The position numbers were made by a program, and so were the translations under genes. A DNA stretch of 40,697 nt, from assembly GCA_964653595.1 (NCBI GenBank), contig CAZZHH010000028.1, forward strand, positions 1 through 40,697, written 5' to 3'. The DNA is from JBAXTE01 sp964653595 (GTDB lineage: Bacteria; Bacteroidota; Bacteroidia; Bacteroidales; WCHB1-69). The notes under the pieces are model-generated. The model had not been told where the DNA came from. It ran no database searches and worked only from the letters and a program-made list of their open reading frames with translations. Shown here piece by piece: positions 33,988-40,697 of this stretch (positions are counted from its first letter, which is position 1; each line of letters opens with the position of its first letter).

Positions 33988-35394
33988 TTAAAATTCTGCA
34001 TTTTGAGGAGTTCTAGGGAAAGGAATTACATCTCTAATATTTGACATCCCTGTAACGAATAGAACCAGACGTTCAAATCCTAGTCCGTACCCGCTATGAG
34101 GAGCAGATCCAAATCTACGTGTATCTAAGTACCACCAAATATCTTTTTCAGGTATTCCCATCTCTGCAGCCCAGGAAGACAATTTTTCGAGGTTATCTTC
34201 TCGCTGTGAACCGCCAATAATTTCTCCAATTTTGGGGAATAAAATATCCATTGCTCTCACCGTTTTTCCATCCTCATTTTGCTTCATATAAAATGCTTTG
34301 ATCTTTTTTGGATAGTCGGTTAGGATTACAGGTTTATTAAAATGTTTTTCCACCAAGTAGCGTTCGTGTTCCGATTGCAAATCAATACCCCACTCTACTT
34401 TAAACTCAAACTTTTGATTTGAAGCCAATAAAATATCTACTGCCTCAGAATAAGTAGCTCTAACAAAATCTGTATCGACAACCGATTGCAGTCTTTCAAT
34501 TAACTCTTTATCATACATATTGTTTAGGAACTTGAGGTCTTCCATACAATGATCAAGTGCATACTGAACTAGGTATTTAATAAACTCTTCGGCAAGATCC
34601 ATATTGTCGTGGATATCGTTGAAGGCAACTTCTGGTTCATTCATCCAAAATTCAGCTAAATGGCGAGGTGTATTTGAATTCTCAGCTCTAAAAGTAGGGC
34701 CAAAGGTATAGACTTTTCCCAATGCCAATGCGCCTAACTCAGCTTCCAATTGACCTGATACAGTTAAATTAGTCTCCTTCCCAAAAAAGTCTTTTGACAC
34801 ATCCACATTTCCCTCTTCGGTAAGCGGTAAATTGTGCAAATCCAGAGTAGTAACTCTAAACATAGCTCCTGCACCCTCTGCATCGGAGCCAGTAATAATT
34901 GGAGTATGAAGATAAAAGAAACCTTTATCGTTGTAAAATTTGTGCAATGCATAAGCAAGGTGATGACGAATGCGTAATACCGCTCCAAAGGTATTTGTAC
35001 GAGGTCTTAAGTGAGCAATTTCTCGCAGAAACTCAAGGGTATGCCCTTTCTTTTGCAAAGGATATTTTTCGGAATCAGCTGTTCCATACACTTCTATAGA
35101 TTTTGCAGATATTTCTACAGATTGTCCCTGGGCAGGTGAATCAACTAAAATCCCATTTACACTGATACAACTACCGGTAGTAATCAATTTCATTACCTCT
35201 TCAGAAAAATCGGCTAGGTTAACTACCACTTGAATATTATGTATGATAGATCCATCATTTAACGCAACAAAAGCTACCTCTTTATTCGATCTTTTAGTTC
35301 GAACCCAACCCTTTACATTAACCGTATTCCCAATTCCAATTGTCTCAGGGCGAGAGATAATATCAATTACCGATTTTCGTTTAATCTTATCCAT
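33988..35394 (-). CDS. asnS: Asparaginyl-tRNA synthetase
   Basis: The enzyme charges tRNA-Asn. The ATG at 35392-35394 (MDKIKRKSVIDII) gives 468 residues; nine further codons upstream are not family-like. The OB-fold anticodon-binding domain (about 15-105, VNVKGWVRTKRSNKEVAFVA) precedes the class II core. Motif 2 lies in FRAENSNTPRHLAEFWMNEP, the ATP-binding Arg region in GGSQREDNLEKL, and motif 3 in GYGLGFERLVLFVTG. The replacement of aspartyl-type residues by the Asn-type pattern, and the length, fit AsnRS rather than AspRS. Confidence 0.95.
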   Translation of the reverse strand: MDKIKRKSVIDIISRPETIGIGNTVNVKGWVRTKRSNKEVAFVALNDGSIIHNIQVVVNLADFSEEVMKLITTGSCISVNGILVDSPAQGQSVEISAKSIEVYGTADSEKYPLQKKGHTLEFLREIAHLRPRTNTFGAVLRIRHHLAYALHKFYNDKGFFYLHTPIITGSDAEGAGAMFRVTTLDLHNLPLTEEGNVDVSKDFFGKETNLTVSGQLEAELGALALGKVYTFGPTFRAENSNTPRHLAEFWMNEPEVAFNDIHDNMDLAEEFIKYLVQYALDHCMEDLKFLNNMYDKELIERLQSVVDTDFVRATYSEAVDILLASNQKFEFKVEWGIDLQSEHERYLVEKHFNKPVILTDYPKKIKAFYMKQNEDGKTVRAMDILFPKIGEIIGGSQREDNLEKLSSWAAEMGIPEKDIWWYLDTRRFGSAPHSGYGLGFERLVLFVTGMSNIRDVIPFPRTPQNAEF

Positions 35395-35989
35395 TATTTT
35401 TATGTTTGAATTTTTTAGCAAAATAACAAAAAAAAATCCATTTTAGCCAATTTTGGCAATGTTTAAACCAAAAAAATCCAACAGAGATGTTCAAAAATCG
35501 ACAATCAGTAACAAGAATCATATTCTAATGAAAAAAACTAAAAAAAAGATTTTATTCCTATGAAAACCTTGAATAATAATTTGGGAAGATTCTCTAAAAA
35601 AATGGATAACAAATCTTCAGATGAGAAAAATATCAAAAAAAAATTATTCCACAAGGTTCTGTTTTAAAATATTATGGGTTTTAAAATTTTGGTTGTCACA
35701 CTGAGTTTATAGAAGTGTTTATTGTTAGCCTCTGCATATAATCCTTCGATAAACTCAGTGTGACAATTTCAAATATTTTACCTTTAACTCTAATAAATGG
35801 TATTAAATACCAACATTACTGTAAAACACAACCTTCCACAATAATGATTTTTGCAAGAAAGCTATCTATATGAGACAAATATTAATTTTGTTTTAATTTT
35901 TAGAAAATAACTTATTTATTATCTACAACACACTAATAAATTAAAAATATTTTATATATTTGTGTTATATAAACCAAAAAAATCAAAAC
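35395..35989. other. Gene-free stretch with a long inverted repeat
   Basis: No gene is seen. It holds a 74-bp inverted repeat at 35693-35766 and, at 35955-35962, TATATTTG, a -7 match for the next gene. Confidence 0.7.
35693..35766. repeat. Long inverted repeat (23-bp arms)
   Basis: TTGTCACACTGAGTTTAT (35693-35710) plus AGAAG pairs with CTTCG plus ATAAACTCAGTGTGACAA (35749-35766); the 23-bp arms have one mismatch and the loop is about 28 nt. Elements with the TGTCACACTGAGTTTATCGAAG sequence family are frequent between Bacteroidetes genes. Confidence 0.8.
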
Positions 35990-36436
35990 ATGGAAGCACA
36001 AAATTTTATTAAAAAACCTATTGTACTACTAACACTGTTGATCCTATTTTTCTATCTTCTTTTTCCCTATTTTTCAATGAGTTTAGGGTCTTTTGGATCC
36101 GTTTCAAAAACAGGGATGGGGCTATTTTTCACCATTTTCGATCGTTTTAATTTTCTCAACCTACTCTTGATCATTATACCAATAGCTTGTGGTAATATTT
36201 TATACCAAACATGGGTGCAAAAAGATAGCTTTGTGCAAATTTCTAAAATTGTTATTGTTGTCATTTTAGGTTATCTATTTTTACATATTGCGTTTTTAGC
36301 TGAAAAATCTTCCATTAAATTCGTTGGCGTCGGATTATGGCTTTCTTTAATTGTTTCAATAGCAATGTTTTTCGAAACTAAAATAAACCAGATCATTTGT
36401 CCTCCTAAAAATAATGATAGTAACCCAATGGAATAG
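35990..36436 (+). CDS. Four-TM membrane protein of unknown function
   Basis: The ATG at 35990-35992 gives 148 residues (MEAQNFIKKP). A longer TTG start would lie within the -7 promoter match, so ATG is preferred. There are four hydrophobic segments (about 10-30, 52-72, 84-104, 110-128) and a short polar tail. No family is recognised. It stands alone and ends at a clear terminator. Confidence 0.65.
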   Translation: MEAQNFIKKPIVLLTLLILFFYLLFPYFSMSLGSFGSVSKTGMGLFFTIFDRFNFLNLLLIIIPIACGNILYQTWVQKDSFVQISKIVIVVILGYLFLHIAFLAEKSSIKFVGVGLWLSLIVSIAMFFETKINQIICPPKNNDSNPME

Positions 36437-36456
36437 TATATTAAGATTTCTATGAG

Positions 36457-36483
36457 AGCGGAATTGAATTCCGCTTTTTTTTG
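36457..36483 (+). terminator. Rho-independent terminator
   Basis: AGCGGAATT, one G, AATTCCGCT, then eight T form a perfect 9-bp hairpin with a T run just after the four-TM protein gene. Confidence 0.9.
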
Positions 36484-36582
36484 CTCATAATTCTGGTTTA
36501 TGAAAGACGAAACATGAGTAAAAGCAAAAAAAATAAAGAAACAAACTCCAAGAAAAACAGTTAAAAATGCAAAAAAAAGTTG

Positions 36583-36590
36583 TAATTTTG
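36583..36590 (+). promoter_or_regulatory. -7 element of the DUF1402-like gene
   Basis: TAATTTTG matches TAnnTTTG and lies 40 nt before the ATG at 36631. The sequence around it (AAAAGTTGTAATTTTGC) is nearly the same as that of the tRNA-Val promoter. No TTTG is present at -33. Confidence 0.5.
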
Positions 36591-36630
36591 CGCAAAATTT
36601 GAGTTAACACAAACACAAACTACTGACAAC

Positions 36631-37776
36631 ATGAGCGTTAAGAAGTTAAAACGTTTTTTTTCTTTAAAAAAAATATGCAAATACACCTTATATGCAACCA
36701 TCCTTGGATTTGCATGTTATGGATTTTTACTTACAGTAGTCTACTTTGCTGTTAAATTCAAAATCACAAACGATCCAGGTGGTGTTGACAAAAATGATAG
36801 AGTTTATGAAGCATTAGCAAAAAAGGATAACAATCGAGTTTTTAACGATTCTGCCTATTTTGCTGGGCTTGACAATAGAAGATCATTAGATTATTACAAA
36901 ATAATGGTAATCAGCAAGTTTTATCCGGTAAACGCCAACTTTATGCTAGAAGCATTATCAAATTCAAAAGACGCATCTTTAGCATCCAAAATGATAGCTG
37001 CAGTAGAGTTAAAACTGGAAGGTAACAAAGATTATGAAGCTTTAATTAAAAAAGGAGAAGAGATTTTTAATACAAAAATCCGTAAAGAGGACACCCTTTT
37101 TAATTGTTTTACATGGATGAATGTTCCTGAGTGGCCGATATTAAAGGAATCCATAAGACGAGACAAAGCCATGATTGATAGTGCTGCTCAATTGTGTGGA
37201 GTAGAATCTAGACTCATCGTTTGCTGTTTAATTGGTGAACAAATTCGATTATTCAATTCTAAGCGTGAAATTTTCAAAACGTATATAGCACCATACAAAG
37301 TATTATCCGTTGAAAGTCAATTTTCATTAGGAGTAACAGGCATTAAAGATTTTACTGCTGCTGAAATTGAACGGAATCTAAAAGATAAAAAATCCCCCTA
37401 TTATCTTGGTGAAAAGTTTGAAACACTATTAGATTATGGGAAGGATGTAACCGACATTGAAAAAGCTCGCTTTGATCGCTTTGTAGATTACAAAAGTCAC
37501 TTTTATTCTTACGTATATGCAGGACTTTTCCTTCACCAGGTAAAAAATCAATGGGAAAGAGCCAATCATGATATTTCCAATCGACCTGAGATTTTAACGA
37601 CTCTTTTTAACGTTGGATTTATCTCATCTGTTCCTAAACCCGATCCAAAAGTGGGTGGTTCTACCATCGAAATTGGAGAAAAGAAATACACTTTTGGCGC
37701 TGTAGGATTCGACTTTTATTATTCGGGCGAACTTGCTAAAGAGTTTCCATATGAAAAAATTAAATTTAAATCATAA
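36631..37776 (+). CDS. DUF1402-like membrane-anchored protein with lysozyme-like features
   Basis: The 381-residue product has a basic start and one membrane segment (about 18-42), then an extracytoplasmic domain. The stretch ESRLIVCCLIGEQIRLFNSK (about 190-210) has the Glu-containing helix of lysozyme-like proteins. SQFSLGVTGIKDFTAAEIER and ISNRPEILTTLFNVGFISSV, with PKPDPKVGGSTI after it, match the DUF1402 pattern. A peptidoglycan-directed role is suggested by the fold only. The gene lies 52 bp upstream of the alpha/beta hydrolase gene on the same strand. Confidence 0.65.
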   Translation: MSVKKLKRFFSLKKICKYTLYATILGFACYGFLLTVVYFAVKFKITNDPGGVDKNDRVYEALAKKDNNRVFNDSAYFAGLDNRRSLDYYKIMVISKFYPVNANFMLEALSNSKDASLASKMIAAVELKLEGNKDYEALIKKGEEIFNTKIRKEDTLFNCFTWMNVPEWPILKESIRRDKAMIDSAAQLCGVESRLIVCCLIGEQIRLFNSKREIFKTYIAPYKVLSVESQFSLGVTGIKDFTAAEIERNLKDKKSPYYLGEKFETLLDYGKDVTDIEKARFDRFVDYKSHFYSYVYAGLFLHQVKNQWERANHDISNRPEILTTLFNVGFISSVPKPDPKVGGSTIEIGEKKYTFGAVGFDFYYSGELAKEFPYEKIKFKS

Positions 37777-37828
37777 TATTTTTTCATAAAACGGAACAAG
37801 ACTTTGTAACAAACAAAACTATCAGCAC

Positions 37829-38611
37829 ATGAAATTATTCTATAGGGAATTTGGTGAAGGAGATCCAATAATCCTACTTCATGGGTTGTTTGGAAGTTCA
37901 GACAACTGGGTTTCCTTCTCGCGCAAACTCTCTTCAGAAATAAATAAAAAAATAATCATTCCTGATTTACGAAATCATGGGCAATCTCCTCATCATCCAA
38001 ATTTTAGATTAGAGGCATTGGTAGATGATCTAAAAGAGTTGATATCCGATTTAAAATTAGAAAACCCCATTGTTGTAGGACACTCACTTGGAGGCAAAAT
38101 ACTATTAAAAACACTAGAAGAAAACCCAACTCTTTTTTCAAAAATAATCATTGTCGACATGGGTTTAAGAGAGTATGAACCTAAATATGGGCATATTGAA
38201 ATATTGGAATTAATTCAAAATAACGATCTTTCGGAGTTTAAGCACCGTTATGAAGTTGAGAATTATGTTTCTAAATCGATCATAGACAAACGAATCCAAT
38301 CATTTATATTAAAAAATGTACACTGGAAAAGTAGAGATATTTTGGGCTGGAAAATAAACATACAAGCGATTAGCGATCATTTTTCGGAAATATTTTTTGG
38401 AATAAAGATCCCAAACCCAATCCACACAAAAACACTCTTTATAAAAGGAAGTCATTCAGATTACATTAATAATGAAGATGTAAGATTGATTTCCCAAAAT
38501 TTCACAAATGCAACGATGGTTGAAATAGATGATTCAGGTCACTGGGTGCATGTAGACAACCCGGATGTGTTTTATCAAGTAGTAAAAGAATACATAAAGA
38601 AGATTACTTAA
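37829..38611 (+). CDS. Alpha/beta hydrolase (YbfF-like esterase)
   Basis: The 260-residue cytosolic protein has the complete catalytic set of the fold. The oxyanion-hole motif is LHGLFGSSDNW (17-27), the nucleophile is Ser86 in GHSLGG, an acid lies near KGSHSDY, and the base is His238 in DSGHWVHVDNP. DLRNHGQSPH is typical of the YbfF/abhydrolase group. The substrate is unknown; YbfF acts on short acyl or acyl-CoA esters. Its stop codon overlaps the stop of lepA on the other strand by 4 bp. Confidence 0.85.
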   Translation: MKLFYREFGEGDPIILLHGLFGSSDNWVSFSRKLSSEINKKIIIPDLRNHGQSPHHPNFRLEALVDDLKELISDLKLENPIVVGHSLGGKILLKTLEENPTLFSKIIIVDMGLREYEPKYGHIEILELIQNNDLSEFKHRYEVENYVSKSIIDKRIQSFILKNVHWKSRDILGWKINIQAISDHFSEIFFGIKIPNPIHTKTLFIKGSHSDYINNEDVRLISQNFTNATMVEIDDSGHWVHVDNPDVFYQVVKEYIKKIT

Positions 38612-40395
38612 TCAAGCTTCAGCACAGCCATAAAAGCAGATTGAGGAACTTCTACATTTCCAATTTGGCGCATCCGTTTTTTCCCTTTTTTCTGTTTATC
38701 GAGCAACTTACGTTTACGAGAAATATCTCCACCATAGCACTTCGCAGTAACATCTTTACGAACTGCTTTAACCGTTTCACGAGAGATTATTTTAGCTCCA
38801 ATAGCAGCTTGTATGGCAATATCAAATTGTTGTCTAGGGATTAACTCTTTTAACTTTTCACAAATTCGTCTTCCAAAGCTATATGCGTTATCGACATGAA
38901 TAAGAGAAGAGAGAGCATCCACAGAATCTCCATTTAACAAAATATCTAATTTAACTAATTTGGCAGGCTTATAATCTTTAATATGATAATCGAAAGAGGC
39001 ATACCCTTTAGAAATACTTTTTAATCGGTCATAAAAATCGATAACAATCTCACTTAAAGGCAAATCGAAGGTAACTTCAATTCGATCACTAGTTAAGTAA
39101 ACTTGATTTAGCAACACACCTCTTTTGTCGATGCATAACTTCATCACATTGCCTAAATACTCAGATTTGGTGATAATTTGAGCTAAAATATAAGGTTCCT
39201 CAATGGTGTCAATGTTAGGAATCGGAGGCATTCCACTTGGATTGTGAACCTCAACCACTTCCCCTTTGGTAGTAATTACACGAAAAGAGACATTCGGAAC
39301 AGTGGTGATGACATCCATGTCAAACTCTCTATCAAGGCGTTCCTGTACAATTTCCATATGTAAGAGACCCAAGAATCCACAACGGAAACCAAACCCAAGC
39401 GCTGCCGAAGATTCTGGCTCAAAGGTGAGGGATGCGTCATTAAGTTGAAGTTTTTCTAGAGATGCTCTTAACTCTTCATAATCATCAGCATCAATAGGAT
39501 ACACACCAGCAAAGACCATTGGTTTTACCTCTTGAAATCCACTAATTACGTTTGTTGTAGGATTAGAAACATGGGTTATGGTATCCCCTACTCTCACTTC
39601 TTTGGAAGTTTTTATCCCCGAAATAATGTAACCAACATCTCCTGCAAACATCTCTTTTCTAGGCTCCGGTTTTAGCCTTAATACACCAATCTCATCGGCA
39701 TGATATTCTTTACCAGTAGAAATAAATTTAACAAAATCGGAAGTTCTAATTGTTCCATTGATAATTCTAAAATAAGCAATAATTCCTCTAAATGAATTAT
39801 AAACAGAATCAAAGATCAGTGCTTGCAATGGAGCCGATGAATCCCCTTTAGGAGCAGGAACTCGATGGATGATAGCTTCTAATATTTCAGGAATACCCAT
39901 ACCCGTTTTTCCACTAGCTTCAATAATATCTTCTCGGTTACAACCAATTAAATCTTCTATTTGATCTTTTACCTCATCTGGCATGGCACTATCCATGTCC
40001 ATTTTATTGAGAACAGGAATAATCTCTAAATCATTTTCAATAGCCAAGTATAAATTGGAAATAGTTTGAGCTTGAATCCCTTGTGTTGCATCAACAATTA
40101 ATAAAGCTCCTTCGCAGGCTGCTATAGAGCGTGATACTTCATACGAAAAATCAACATGACCTGGAGTATCAATCAAATTTAAAACAAATTTTTCCCCTTT
40201 ATATGAAAAATCCATTTGGATAGCATGACTTTTTATGGTGATTCCACGCTCGCGCTCCAAGTCCATGTCGTCAAGCACTTGTGTAACCATATCACGATCG
40301 GAAACTGTTCCTGTATATTGTAATAAACGGTCGGCAATGGTACTTTTACCATGATCGATATGTGCAATAATGCAGAAGTTTCTAATATTCTTCAT
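38608..40395 (-). CDS. lepA: Elongation factor 4 (LepA)
   Basis: This ribosome-associated translational GTPase has the usual length (595 residues). The G motifs are AHIDHGKS (11-18), RGITIKSH, DTPGHVDF and LNKMD. The EF4-specific C-terminal domain ends with the family signature KVKK-like basic stretch, here DISRKRKLLDKQKKGKKRMR followed by VPQSAFMAVL. It converges on the alpha/beta hydrolase gene and shares 4 bp with its end. Confidence 0.97.
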   Translation of the reverse strand: MKNIRNFCIIAHIDHGKSTIADRLLQYTGTVSDRDMVTQVLDDMDLERERGITIKSHAIQMDFSYKGEKFVLNLIDTPGHVDFSYEVSRSIAACEGALLIVDATQGIQAQTISNLYLAIENDLEIIPVLNKMDMDSAMPDEVKDQIEDLIGCNREDIIEASGKTGMGIPEILEAIIHRVPAPKGDSSAPLQALIFDSVYNSFRGIIAYFRIINGTIRTSDFVKFISTGKEYHADEIGVLRLKPEPRKEMFAGDVGYIISGIKTSKEVRVGDTITHVSNPTTNVISGFQEVKPMVFAGVYPIDADDYEELRASLEKLQLNDASLTFEPESSAALGFGFRCGFLGLLHMEIVQERLDREFDMDVITTVPNVSFRVITTKGEVVEVHNPSGMPPIPNIDTIEEPYILAQIITKSEYLGNVMKLCIDKRGVLLNQVYLTSDRIEVTFDLPLSEIVIDFYDRLKSISKGYASFDYHIKDYKPAKLVKLDILLNGDSVDALSSLIHVDNAYSFGRRICEKLKELIPRQQFDIAIQAAIGAKIISRETVKAVRKDVTAKCYGGDISRKRKLLDKQKKGKKRMRQIGNVEVPQSAFMAVLKLD

Positions 40396-40697
40396 TCTTT
40401 ATGTAACTCTCTGTATTTGTGATATATATAAAAGATGTCTGACTATACGTTTAGTCAAAATTTTTGCAAAGATACGATTTTTGATTGAATTGCAAATGTG
40501 GTATTATAAGATTATAACACAGCTTTTGATATTATTCGGATAAACGTTAACAGAAAAATACAATTTAGTTAATACTCGATGAGTTCAATTTTTAGTAACT
40601 TTGTCGTCTTAATATCAAAAGTAATTACAAAAAAAATATAACAAAATCACTACTGACCGATAAAAATCAAAATTTGTCATATTTTGTGTTTAAACAT
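40396..40697. promoter_or_regulatory. Upstream region of lepA with promoters on both strands
   Basis: On the minus strand TTTG (40493-40496) precedes TATCTTTG (40467-40474) by 18 nt, a good lepA promoter with a leader of about 65 nt. On the plus strand TAACTTTG (40596-40603) is a -7 match for a gene beyond the window. No gene is seen in this stretch. Confidence 0.5.

Overview
The window looks like a chromosomal fragment of a member of the phylum Bacteroidetes (Bacteroidota), probably an uncultured or draft genome. The evidence is AT-rich DNA, several promoters of the Bacteroidetes type (TTTG - 19 nt - TAnnTTTG), a Bacteroidetes-type LptD, and lepA, asnS, rpoN and topA of Bacteroidetes character. 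Two runs of exactly 100 N (5838-5937 and 25234-25333) are scaffold gaps, and both lie inside local duplications.

Left flank (1-5789): short intergenic repeats, then an envelope cluster. An MCE/MlaD-like lipid-transport protein and an N-acetylmuramoyl-L-alanine amidase run on the minus strand, divergent from a large LptD-like outer-membrane protein. tRNA-Val(UAC) follows, with a clear promoter and terminator. Just after it lies a duplicated unit made of the tRNA 3' end, the terminator, a small GIY-YIG nuclease gene and a tRNA 5' half that runs into a long hairpin.

Centre (about 6.4-24.0 kb, all minus strand): a polymorphic-toxin locus. It is headed by a LamG-like exported protein and a large RHS/YD-repeat protein ending in an HExxH peptidase-like tip, followed by an exported immunity candidate. 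Downstream are five orphan RHS tip cassettes. Each has the same ~49-residue RHS-core end, a different C-terminal domain and its own small downstream immunity candidate. Three orphan tips carry divergent JAMM/MPN metallopeptidase motifs, one looks like a LysM plus GIY-YIG/URI nuclease tip, and one has a hydrophobic Gly/Ala segment paired with a two-TM protein. The predicted location of each immunity protein tracks the predicted toxin: exported for the peptidases, cytosolic for the nuclease, membrane for the hydrophobic tip. A DUF1016/YhcG nuclease gene and a RhuM-family gene each sit directly upstream of a truncated cassette. A family of related hairpins marks three cassette boundaries. The simplest model is a store of alternative tips that can recombine through the shared core into an expressed RHS gene, but here the full-length RHS gene is itself out of frame with the exported protein in front of it.

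Right flank (24.0-40.7 kb): a non-coding stretch with short repeats, a small exported protein of 11-residue VENFPD-type repeats, a duplicated terminator, carbamate kinase plus ornithine carbamoyltransferase (an arcC-arcB pair), topA followed by a degenerate ureohydrolase, an asnS-rpoN-PAP2-like operon on the minus strand, a four-TM protein, a DUF1402-like (lysozyme-like) membrane-anchored protein, an alpha/beta hydrolase, and lepA converging on it.
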